From assembly GCA_016801845.1 (NCBI GenBank), contig CM028914.1:21549466-21613465 (forward strand): a stretch of 64,000 nucleotides of DNA. Direction: 5' to 3'. The DNA comes from Polydactylus sextarius (taxonomy: Eukaryota; Chordata; Actinopteri; Polynemidae). Position numbers and translations under genes: made by a program. Positions 14,066 through 25,404 of this stretch are shown here, one piece after another (the stretch's first letter is position 1; each line of letters opens with the position of its first letter). The notes under the pieces are model-generated. The model was not told the origin of the DNA. It ran no database searches and saw only the letters and a program-made list of their open reading frames with translations.

Positions 14066-14360
14066 TTTATTATAAAACATCCTTTAGTCAAGCTCCAATA
14101 TGCAAAGTAGCGACACACTTCTAGATTGGTGATGTGTATCAGGATGAACAACAGTTGACTGCATCGATTATTAAAGAGGAGTTTTACTAATTCAACTCAA
14201 CAAATTAACCCTCAGCTCTCATCTTGTGTAAATTCTGTTTTTCCTGGCATCGCTCCAAGTAACAGGAAGATCTCCCCGTCCTCCCATCACTGCCCTGCTG
14301 TCTGCTGCGTCCTTTGAAGAGGCCGTCTCCACGACGACCTGCCTCACTTCCAGTCTCGTC
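14066..14360 (-). other. candidate terminal exon of an unknown minus-strand transcript
   Basis: On the minus strand a good acceptor (pyrimidine-rich, ending CCCCGTCAG) at 14361-14363 is followed by 51 open codons, from DETGSEAGRRGD to HKMRAEG and a TAA at 14205. An AATAAA polyadenylation signal lies at 14071-14066, about 135 bases past the stop. The stretch has higher GC than its surroundings. I recognise no protein family. A consensus donor (ACACAG|GTAAGA) sits on the same strand at 14935/14934, but joining the two in the frame of the ATG at 15064 gives an early stop. A non-coding RNA is therefore at least as likely as a protein. Confidence 0.2.
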
Positions 14361-16188
14361 CTGACGGGGAACAATACGAATGCAGAGAAGTAATAAGTCA
14401 GAAGGCTGAAATTCTTGACCCATTGTTTGTGTTTACAGTCTGACCCCATTCTGCAACGTGTCCTGGACATGAGGTTGTCATGGTGACATCAGTGTGTTGT
14501 AATGACAACAGCCATCACAGAGTCACCTCAGAGTCTGGGACTGAACCAATGAATGCAGTCATACTAGTTCTATCAAAGTGATTATGTAAATGGGTGGCAC
14601 AAGGCAAACTATTGTGCTGCTTGTGACCGGTGGAAATCTGTGTGCTGGTCAGTCATTTCATCTGTGGTGAGCAGTGGTACACTGTGTCTGTGAATAAGAA
14701 TAAGAATACCGTGATATAACTTGCTTTAGTTACAGATGTATTTTGAACACAGTGTTTATGGAACCTCAGAGCAACCATGTGAAATAAGCCAATAACAGTC
14801 ATAAATGTCAGCTTTTATTACACCCCAGGGTGTGTTTGTTTATTTGTTTGTTTGTTCACTGACTGTGTGGCCTGACGTTCTTCCACACTGAAGAACAACA
14901 TTTCCAGCTGCTTTGCTAAGCTTCAGCTTCTTACCTGTGTTGTACCCCCCCTCTTCAAGACAGCAACCGCTGAGGGTGAGAAGTGTCTGATGTTGCACAC
15001 ACTCAATTGTTTGATCTTTTAAGCGACACCGTCTAAGTAAATATAGCACACTGCGTGTTTCCATACTTGTCAGTGTGAATTTATGTAGTCAGAACAATAA
15101 AGTGTGGAATGCTGGTGAGTTACCCCCCTCAGTTGCCATCTTGCCTCGTAGCAGAGGGGGAGGGAGCAGGGATATATCAGTGCTCATGGCACTGACTGTG
15201 TCACACGATTGTGGGGGCACAGACAAAAAAATATGAAGTTTTTGGTTTTTGGTGAGCAAGTGAGCAGATATTTGTGTTGTGTTAAACCCTCTCTCAGGTA
15301 TATTTAGTGGACTACATGTTGCTATACACGCCTGTGTGAACACACATATCTGCTCGAAACAGCAAGTGTGAGTGTGCATGTATGTGACTTCAGATGAAGA
15401 ATCTGTATAAAGCATAGAACTCCAGTCCTGTGATGATCTGCAGTATCATTAAAATCAGAGCTGATTCAACAAGTTGTTTTACTGATTAAATAATTCTTTG
15501 AGATTCAACTCTATTTATCAATCAATCATTAATCTTAGCTACTATTGCTTAAGGAAGAAAATGATCAAAACACTAGTTTCGTTCCCTCAGGGATCTGCTG
15601 ACCTGAACATCTGTGGATCCATGATCACATGCTGGACACAAGAAACAACTTTTAGTATTCAGTAACAGCAACAGCACAGGTCTAATGAATCCAAAACTCT
15701 GTAGAGAAGAAAACTGAACAAAGTTTAAAAGCATCATCTGTTATAGAGAAGATGAAAACAAATGACTGTGGTCAACAGACAAGTTGTATCATCCGTCATA
15801 TTGATCATAATTTGGCCAGTTTGCAATGATTGATTTCTCTGTGCACCTTTAGTGGATGAAACTAGAGAAAAAGTTGATTTAAATAGTAAAGACAAAAATA
15901 AAATGGGATAGCTGTGAGGGAGTGACTGTGAAGCAGAAGTGAGAGGTGGAGCACATGATGGATGCTCTATGAGCAAAGCTCAGACTGACTCAGTTGGATC
16001 TTGTCTCGGGCTGAATCACTGCAACGGTAAAGACAAATCGTGTAAGAAATGCAAAGTGTTCTATAATGACAGCGGTCCTCGCGGAGAGCCATCTTAATGC
16101 GGACCTGCCCACAATTTATTTCATTGAGTCATAATGAGCTTTCTGACAAACACCGAGTTTCACATGACAAACAGTACTGAGTGTGGAC

Positions 16189-16223
16189 TGATGATGATGA
16201 TTGTGATGATGATGATGATGATG
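16189..16223. repeat. (GAT)n microsatellite
   Basis: Imperfect GAT array about 1 kb before exon 1. It yields a poly-Asp ORF that is not considered a gene. Confidence 0.85.
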
Positions 16224-16904
16224 TGGTGATGCACAGGCTGGAGGATTCCTCTCATCTTATTGCGCAGGATGATACTGCAGCTCCGCTACGGTTTCACACT
16301 CCAACCCACCTTGAAGCGGTTCCCCCTGATGCTGCGTTCATGTTCTCTGAGAAAAAGGGGGGAAGATGCGACAATTCTTCTCACGACTCAGAGGTTGGAA
16401 AACGGCAGTTTTGCGGATCTCGATTCCTTAGACTCCGTCAAAAGATCGGTGTTACATAATAACACCTGTATTCCAGAAGCACTTTGTTTTTACCAAACAG
16501 TGAGGGTTTTCATTTCACTGATAAACTTTACAGAGCAACCACCTGTTGGATCACAATAACTGATCACAACATTGCGGCCTTACTATACTAATCTAGTATA
16601 TATGCATAAATTAAAACAGTAATGGTCCTACTGTCTTCAAGTCTGACCCCTACTGCTAACTTTTACCAGTTATTATGTTTCTAGAGACGATGTATATAAT
16701 GATGCATTGGCTAGAACAGCTTTTGCTTCTTACTCCATTAAAAAACAGTCACATATAGAAGATACAACATTAGTTCCTTTGATATCATTTAATTTTTGTG
16801 AGTTGAAATGAGTGAGCAGGATGTCTCAACTTCAATGTGAAGCAACTTAACTCTTAGTTTTACCAAATAAAGTGAATGCATCACTGCAGCCGACAAACTG
16901 ACAG

Positions 16905-17242
16905 CGCAGGTAACCAATCAGCGTCCGGAGTTCTCCCACGCGCGTCAATAAGACGCGCGCAGAGGCGGGCCCGCGGCTATCTAAAGGCTCGTGCTTGGTT
17001 TCACGGCCTAGTCTGCTCTCGTCCCATTGGCGCAGGTGATCCGTCTCAGGATGCGAGAGGAGAGCGGAGGAGAGGGGAAGAGAGAGGGGAAAGCGCCGAT
17101 GGAAAAGTGTCCAGGGCTCGGTTAACAAGAAACCAGGATACCGGCCCGTTCCAGCTTGTCCCGGGACACTTGGCGATGAGAGATTCACCGAAAGCGGCAC
17201 TTTGAGATATGATGAGGTTTATTTCTGGTCGGCAATAGTACT
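16905..17242 (+). promoter_or_regulatory. igsf9b: CpG-rich promoter and 5' leader of igsf9b
   Basis: CpG density rises sharply here against AT-rich flanks and stays high to about 17960. Visible sites are a CCAAT box in ACCAATCAGCG (16913-16923), an Sp/KLF-type GC box GAGGCGGGCC (16963-16972), and an inverted CCAAT box CCCATTGGCG (17023-17032). A perfect 8-bp inverted repeat CGCGCGTC/GACGCGCG (16939-16959) lies between them. There is no clear TATA box; TATCTAAAG at 16978 is at best TATA-like. I infer that transcription starts between about 17000 and 17050, which would give a leader of roughly 200 bases. The start site itself cannot be read from sequence. Confidence 0.7.
17051..17238 (+). promoter_or_regulatory. 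three short upstream ORFs in the igsf9b leader
   Basis: uORF1 at 17051-17125 has 24 codons plus stop, A at -3, and is in the frame of the main start but closed by TAA. uORF2 at 17176-17205 has nine codons and G at -3. uORF3 at 17209-17238 has nine codons, begins with ATGATG, has G at -3, and stops four bases before the main ATG. If the transcript starts upstream of 17051, ribosomes would meet all three before igsf9b. This would tend to lower translation or make it conditional. It is seen in sequence; the effect is inferred. Confidence 0.45.
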
Positions 17243-17306
17243 ATGATTTGGTATGTGGCCACTTTGATAGCAAGTGTATTCAGCACCCGAGGAACGGCCG
17301 CTCAAG
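17243..17306 (+). CDS. igsf9b: igsf9b exon 1: start codon and signal peptide
   Basis: This exon encodes 21 residues plus the first base of codon 22. The peptide runs from MIWYVATLIASV to RGTAAQ. It has a short hydrophobic core (about residues 2-13) followed by small residues, with a likely signal-peptidase cut after Ala20. The ATG has A at -3, a favourable context, and it is the only nearby ATG that stays open into a consensus donor. The donor is CAAG|GTGAGT. The joined codon 22 is Gly (G + GT from exon 2), which gives the family's AQGAHG junction. The exon sits at the edge of a CpG-rich segment, as expected for a first exon. The base string TTCAGCACC at 17279-17287 is also a perfect left half of the REST-binding RE1 motif. 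Confidence 0.93.
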
Positions 17307-20300
17307 GTGAGTCGAAGTGCAGGATGTGTCTGACTCCTGCTTCTGCTCAACTTTATACTTCACCTAAAGCTTTTTATTTTCTCCGCAAAAAAGCATTTTC
17401 TCTTTAAACTTTGGCGGTGTCGCCTGTGCGTGAAACATGTCTCACTTTATGCCATGAAGTTCATACGTGTGCGTTCATCACCTGAGCGGAGCCGGGCCGG
17501 CGGCTGCTGAGAGCGGAGCCGGTTCTCCGTCAACACGGAGAGAAGTGCGTCCCCGGTCTGACTGTGGTTGCTCCATCTGTCATGTGTGCAGATGCTTGAT
17601 CACTGGTTAATGACATTATAGGAGTTGTGGCGTCTGAGGCTTCAGGGTGAATGATTTCGCAGCCAGTGTGTGCGCTGACGTTGATTCCTCGCAGGATGCG
17701 CGAGTCCGCTCGTCCTGATCTTCAGGACGGTGTTTGCGGGGGGACCGCAGTGAAACGCACCGCCCCGGATTAGTGAAAAGCGAAGGCAAAAAAAAAAAAA
17801 AAAAAAAAAAATGTGATTAGTATGTTGCGCCGGTGTGGATGTCATTATAATGCTATGAGTGGATTAACCTCTTCCTGCTGGAGCCAGGTCGTCCTCCCAG
17901 CTGTGTCCGCTAGAGGGAGCGCTCCGGGAGCCGGCGCCGCATCAAGGTGCATGGAAACGGTTCCAGCTGCTGCTCACTCAGTCATGCGTGACGCAACTTT
18001 CTTCGTGTGAGGTTTAGACGCAAATTGACGCCCGTGTAGATTCTGTTGATCTGACGACTTCATGGTTGACAGGTCGGTCGGTCGGTCAGCTGACCTCTGA
18101 CTTCTCTATAGAGAGGAGAGGTGAAGTTAAGATGTTGTTATGAGAACCGACCACCTTTTTAAAATATTTTATACATTAACTGAAAATTCTGAAATGAAAA
18201 CCTAATTCTTGGATGAGTGATTCTCCACTAATTGATTCATTTTCCATCTCTAAACAAAAATGACTCCCTCCTGGAGACCACATGTGAGCTTTCAGTCCCA
18301 CTATGTGTCAGATGACAGCAAGGAGATGTGGAGAGCAAATAAATCTGCAGTGGCATCACACCCTGTACCCTAAAAAAAACAAAAAAACACACACACACAC
18401 AAAAAAAACAAACAAAACAAACAAAAACAAACAAACAAAAAACTGAGTGCCTGCTACTTTTGCTCCCCTTCTCCTCCCTAACACTCATCTTTTAGAGAGA
18501 GAGGTGAGATGGAGGAAAGTGGGGCAGCGTCAGTGCCTCAGCATCACTGATGAGATGATGCAGAGAGCAGCTCTTGGTGATATATATAAATATTTTTCCT
18601 GTTGCTGCATGTTAAACTTTTGACACAGGATCTCACAGGTTGCTAATTATCTTTGTTGACGTGACGTCGTTGTGTCATATGACTGCAGTTACGTAATGTT
18701 CCGTCTAAAGAGCACACACTTCAAAAGCTGGAGACTTAGGGAGCTGTTTTTAAGCCGCTTCTCCGGTCTCCCTCTTTGGCTGGAACAGCAGGCAACGTGG
18801 CAGAGATGAACGCTAACTTGTGGGCAGCAGACCTGTTTGAGACTCTTCGCTTAGCGCAACTGGTTTAGCACATGGTCCTGGGTTTCTGCAGCGGTCACGC
18901 GCGTGTGCACATGGACTCAGACAAACGCATCAGGCAGCTGAAGCAGCACAGGGCAGCATCCTTCTGGCTGGGTGCTGCTGTCTCAAGCTGGCAGCTGGCA
19001 AATGGCTCGACTTTGGCCAGTGATAACCCTGGACCAGAGCCAGGCTGCCTCTCTCTGTCTTCTCTCCCTCCTCTCCAGCTTCATCTCTTCCTTACTTTGT
19101 GCCATCCCTCTTCTTCCCTCCCTTTTCCCATCTGACTCAAGTCCTCATCACCCTCCCCCACCTCCTCCTCCCTCTGTCTCTCCTCTCGTGCTCCGTCCTG
19201 TCGTCTTCCTCTTCTGAACACTCGGATGAACTCCCTTCCCTCCAGGTTTAGAATAGCCTCTCTTAGCATGGTGAGGTAGCCAAGGGAAGGGAACATGGTG
19301 GGTTGTGTTAATGGAGGCTCAGGGCGCGCTCCACGGCAACCGTCTGTTGCCATACGCAGACACACTTGTTACCCCTACCCCTACACACACACACACACAC
19401 AACGTACACACATATGTTAACACACACTGGTCCCTGAGGGAGCAGTGTATCTTTAACCAGGATGTGAACATATGCCCACTAACAGGCTGTCTGCCCTGGA
19501 CTAAGTTGGACTAATTATGACTAAGCTGTGAGATAAATGCCACTTGGTTGCTTGATAAATACATATGGCTCAACATGCCAAGAGGGCTGATGGGGGTTGA
19601 GGAGGGGGCGATGTTGGTGTTGTTTGGAGTGTAGTTGATAGAAATAATGGGGGGAAAACAATGAAGTGTTTGTGTTTATTTGCACATATTGTAGTGAAAG
19701 TGATAGACTTTTATTATTTTCAATGCAGAACATTTTATCCAAACACACAGAACAACATTGCATCATCTACTATGAAACAAACCAAACCAGTATGAGCTGT
19801 GACTGGAGCTGAATCCAGTGAAAAACTAGATATCCACATTGGACAAACAGCTACAGGACTTAAGCCAGTGAAAAGTTGGAAAAAAAGTGGGGGTAATTTT
19901 GGTATATCTGCAATGTACATTTGCACTTTGGCATAAAACTATTAAACTATTATAACTAGAATAATTGGGAGAATATAGAGTCAAAATCCTAAATCTTAGA
20001 AATAGTTTTGGGTTTGGAAGAGAAGGATGTTGGTATTCATCTGCTTAAACCACAAACCACTGATTTCATATGTTTCTTACAGCTGTTAAAGTGACATTTA
20101 AAGAATCATTATGAATTTTAATAAAACAGTTTCATAACTTGAACTTAACCACCACATTAGCAGGAATATTCTTCTCCATTCATCGAGTAGCTGGTGTGAT
20201 ATTTGAACTCTCATGTTGTGTCCTCTACACAACATTTCAGCACCACAGACAGCTCCACTCAGCCTGACGGGACACACATGGCAATATTTAATAGAAAATA

Positions 20301-22321
20301 ATCTCAAAATGCAAAAACACAGCATAATGTCACTGCAAGAATACAAATATGAATGTGACAGGAGTGTGACCTGTGACTGTTAAAGTTCAATTATGATTTT
20401 ATTGTTGTTTCTATTATATATTGTACTGACGTTGCAGGACTGTTGAGGTATCACTTTGTCCTGTAGTTGCAGGGATATATAGAGCAGTGGGGGTTAGAAG
20501 AGTTTACAGGTTAGATTTGATTCATTTTATTAAAAGTTTTTACATGAGTTTAATGAAAACTATTAACATTAACCTGGAGGTCATAGGAGGTCATTGTTAT
20601 AGATCACTGAAGTGTTGCATAATCTACTGTCTGTCATCACAGTATGATGATGATGTCATAGTTACAGCTCCCAGTGTTGTGGAATGAATGTGAATCTGTT
20701 AAAAGGGCTCACACACTCAGTGTACAGTGTTCACACTGAATAGTTGTGTAACATCTCCTACGTCAATCTGATTAAAATGACTCATGACTTTATTTGAGTG
20801 ATTCACTTTGGGTTCAGACCCTACATAACTCATACATACATTTATGACAGAAATACTACAAACTGGGGATGTTTATGATGTTGATGAGTGGATGAGTCAG
20901 TTGAGGAGACTTCAAGTCAACACACATTTAGTGACACAAGATTGAAGTTGCCTCACACTACACAGAGCAAGGCAAAGAGATGGATTATGAAAATGGAGGG
21001 CAGTACGATGCTGGGCAGCACCACTTGTTTCTGTTGGCTGCTCCGATGCTCTCGGCTCCGGTGTCGGGCTGACAGCGCTGTCAGCATCCCGGCAGCAGAG
21101 ACACTTCACGGTGCGGTAGGATTTCATATCTGAGCTACGACCAGGACGCCAACGTTTACTTCCTCTGTGTGGAAATCTCATGTTTTCCTAGTCAGGTATG
21201 GAGTTCAGCTGAACTGACTGACCCATTTCTCCAGTTTCTGTAGATGAGATGTAATAAAGAAAAGATGTGTCCAATAATTGAGTTTTTAAACATGAGAGTA
21301 TGAAGTGAATATGAAGCACTGAACCAGCAAACCCCACACTCCAGACCATGTTTTTTTCGCTGCTGGCGTAGATGTGAATAATTCATATTGCTCAGTGGTG
21401 AAATGAGCTCCTGTATTGTTTCTGTGATTGCACAGTCAGTGATGAATCATGGTGGCAAGTTGGAAAACTACCACCAGTGGCCTTTCACTCTCTGCCGCTC
21501 CTGCTGAAGACTGCGGTGGTAACCTTGCACTGGCTGAGCATCATTATATCTGCACTGTCTCCAGAAACTGGACTCAGTTAGATTTGCTATTCAGCACTGA
21601 AATATGCCTTGGGTCCACACTTTAAAACTGAGATTTCACCTCTGCCATACAGACTGATTCCTCCAGTGATTCCTTGTCCACAAGAAACTATTATTATTAA
21701 TTGTCTTCCCAGAATCCTGTTCAGTTTTATGTGTGTAATGAAGATTTTATTTGTGCTGTTGCATGTAAATGATTGGATCCTGAACACTTCTTGGCTGATA
21801 TTTACAGTCTGGTCATCACGACTGTGTGTTTTTTTGAGCGCAATGAGATTCGTCTGGAATCTTATACGAAAACTTCAATGATGCTGTGTCCCACGTCAGA
21901 GCGTCCTTTGTATTTTGGGGTAAACTGTGTGTAATTGGAGCTGACGAAGGGAACACTGGAGCCTAATTAGTTTTATTCCCAGAAACTTTCCTTGTATCCC
22001 TGTTTTTTTTTGATGATCCCAACAGTATGATCACTTAATGAGTGTTCTCCTGTAAGTGGGTGGCTACCTGGCAAAAAACAAAGCTGCTGACCAAGAAAAG
22101 GGAGAGTGGCATCTCATTCACAGCCCGGACTTAAATCCTGTGGGTGTATAGCGTTTTCTTGCTGTGTGTTGGTGTTGTGTGTTCTTTTCATCAGGAACAT
22201 ACCAGCTTTTATCGATCTGATCACTGTTGTTAATGACTAAATTATGTTCCATGGTTCCGAGAATGTAATTTCCTTCCTGTGGTGTATGTTTAAAGTTTGT
22301 CCTCTGAGATTGCTGTGAAGT

Positions 22322-22357
<36 letters not shown>

Positions 22358-25353
22358 TGATCTATGAAGTGTTTCTCTAAATCCAACATTCAACTTGGTG
22401 GATTGAGGTCACACATCCTGTTGGAATCAGAGGATGCATTTGAGCTTAAACCTCCTGCGCAGTGTGCAATGAGCCAGCGCCGTCCAAAAAAACTATCTGC
22501 ATTTTATTGTTGGCAGTTTGGTGTTATTTTTAGATTTCATTTTCTCACTTTCACTTTTTTTTCACATGGAGTCAGCTCTTAGTCATCTGATTGTTCACAC
22601 AGAAGTTGGATCATTTCAACAGTTGCAGTTTGAATTCATGAACCCATTTCCAATTAGAATAATTACATGATGACAATAATCCTATGTTTTTGTTTTGCAG
22701 CAGGGAAACGCTGCATTAGTCAGGAAATACTCAAAAACTTTCTACTTTAATAGTTAACTGAACATCGACATCAGCATGTGTTTAACTGTAACTGTAAGTA
22801 TCCTTTGAGATCCTCTCAACCACCATGTGGGACTATAAATTCTCAGAGTAAGGCCACACCACTGACTACTGATCATTTATCCAGATCAAATCAAGTTAAT
22901 TTGAGATGAATTGGATGTTCTGTTGAGCCTTAATTTATCCACAGAGGAGAAACTCTTGGTAGTAAACGGTAAGCTGTTCTAGAGCTGTGTGCCGGCTACA
23001 GTGAAACATGATCACTCACTCAGCCTCGGGTTGGACTGAGGGACAGCCAGGAGCAGCTGGTTGAAGAATCTGAGGGATGTGGAGGTGGAAAGGTGGTAGA
23101 GGAGCTGTAGAGGAGATGAACTGGGACACAAGGCCAAGTAGATCTTAAAAAACCCACAGAAGAGTCTTAAAAACACAAAAGCAAACTTGACCACAAGCCA
23201 GTACAATTACAGGTGAGATGATGTGTCTCTTCCTGGGACTAGTTAGCAGTTAGCACTAGCATCATTCTGTACCAGCTGCAAATAAGATGACTGACTGATT
23301 CCCAGGAAAAGGGCAAAGCAGTGATGCAGTCAAGTCATTAAAAATGGAAAGATTAGAGTTTGACTGGAAGTAGCACTGATAATATATCAACCAAATATAA
23401 TGGCTGGTGCCTTCATGTGGTGGTGCCTTCAGTGGTCTTAAGTGAGAATGCCCCAATGGAGAAGCAGGTCTACAACAACTCTATTCAGTAAAGTTGGCGG
23501 TTTTTGTTGGGCTTTTCTTCTCTGCTCTGACATTTAAGTGTTTCCCCTCTGCCTGACCCTTGACTACAGATTCTAAAACAGTGCTGTATGGTATGTTTAG
23601 CTAACTCAGCTAACAAGGCAGCAGGGATGTATTTATTTTCTCAGTGAATCAGCTAATCTGTGAAATGTCAAAAAAGTCCATGACCCAGAGGTGTTCACTG
23701 TAGGAACTCAGCTCTCGAAAACAAACTAACAGCAACAAAATGGTGGGAAATAATTCTTGGAATAAGCAATTTCACTGTTCTGCCAGCAGAACAGTGAAAT
23801 TTGATTAAATGAATTTAGATGAAAAAAATTGAAATGTTCAAAGATAGACCCTCATATATTGCCGTGATTTTAGATATTTGGTCTGAGATTTCACTTTGTG
23901 CAGTGTTCAATTTACTGTGAAACAATAGCTGGTTCCTGAACAATGGTCTTTATCTGACTATTTGTCACAACATCTGCTTTTGCTGGACCTTCAATGACAG
24001 GCATAAATGAGTCATTTTAAACGGTTGAATTTTAAAAAGGAAATCCATCAGCAGTGAATATGTTAGAGCATGTTTTTATGTAGCGAGGTATAATCTGCCG
24101 TGGACACTTCCTGCTCTGTCAACAGGGGAAGCCTCCTCCCCCGCTGAGCGTAATGAAAAGTAGCATCCTCTCTGCTCTGGGCAAATGGCACTTCATAAAA
24201 GTCACCAACCTTTAGATGTCAATCAACTCAGTATTTAGGCCACGCAACTGCGACTGGCGGCTGCTGTCAGACCCCCAAGCTCCCAGCAGCCTCCATTTTG
24301 GTTCAGTGAAGCAGTCTGTCAGCGGGTGTCAGGGGGGCCATGCTGGATGAAGTGATGGAAAAAATGTCAGCAAGAGATAAGTAGCTTTCAGTTGTTGTAG
24401 ATGTCTGTCAGTGATGGATGAGCAGTCCACAGAGTGATGGTGTTTTACTGAGGTCAGTGTGTCAGAGACTAGTGAACCCAGAAACTCATCCGTTTCATAT
24501 TTACAACATCATTACAGCTGTGATATCTCAGGCAGGCAGCCTGTTAACAGCTTCACCTGTCACTGTCCTCCAGTTCAGTCAGTTTTAGTGAGAGGGAAGG
24601 TTTGTATTTTACATCTTAAGTAGCTTTAATTAGCTTTGTATGTTTTTTATACAGAAAGTGCAGCTGATGGTGTCTCAGGCTTCAGCAGCTACAGTGCTGG
24701 TTGGGCATTTGGTTTTGTCTGCGCCATCACTCAACGTCCTGCTCTTGTCACTTAATTCTTTGCAGGGGTGGATGGAGCGGTTGCTTATCTTAGTATTGCC
24801 TTCCTGTGTGCAACTTCAATTATATATCACTGTTGAAAGGAGAGGAGGAGAGTGTTTGGGTCCAGTGCAGTAGTACAGCATGGATAAAGACACTATCTCT
24901 CCAGTTGTCTCTTGGCTCACATAAAAACAACTGCTCTGTTTCATCCAAAACTTAACTGGCTTCCAACCCCCTCACAGCTACTCTTCACATCTATGAGGGA
25001 CTGAAATAGACTGTGGTGCTTACACATAAGAGTGTGTATGGTACGCTGATCACGGTGAAGCATTTGACTTGGAGCAGCCCTAGCAGTGCGGCTCTTCAGG
25101 TGGGCCTCGCTCGCTGGCATTTGTTCTGAATGTTCTGAACCAGTGTACAGTGTAGCTGAATCTTAAAACTGCCTTGTGAGAAAAAAACATAAAAAGCACT
25201 ATTTGCACGGGATTAGCTTTACCTGGGGACATCTGGTAATTTGTTATAATTGTGGAGGATGTCTGTGATCTTAATCCAGTGCGATTGCGCCATGTCTATA
25301 ATTTGTAAAGTAAAAATTCCACCACAAATGACTTACCATATTTCACCAAACAC

Positions 25354-25404
<51 letters not shown>

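Larger units (their letters stand above)
1..16900. other. gene-poor upstream flank of igsf9b
   Basis: No protein-coding gene could be recognised on either strand. The interval is AT-rich with microsatellites, poly(A) tracts and at least three LINE-derived fragments. In mammals IGSF9B has JAM3 upstream in divergent orientation, and no JAM-like Ig exon is visible here. Sub-stretches 1-1900, 2000-3080, 4200-5500, 5800-8300, 8400-9840, 10310-11040 and 11150-13600 show nothing I can name with confidence beyond the short items listed. Confidence 0.75.

Noticed and set aside
16876..17205. 109-codon plus-strand ORF and a 117-codon minus-strand ORF over the igsf9b promoter
   Set aside because: GC-rich DNA has few stop codons by chance. 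Neither translation resembles a protein family, and the true start at 17243 lies in another frame with homology.
17907..17921. CCGCTAGAGGGAGCG as a second CTCF site
   Set aside because: It departs from the core at the GGC position and lies in CpG-rich sequence where partial matches are common.
23768..23801. The 34-bp palindrome as a microRNA precursor
   Set aside because: A 16-base stem with a two-base loop is too short and too tight for processing.
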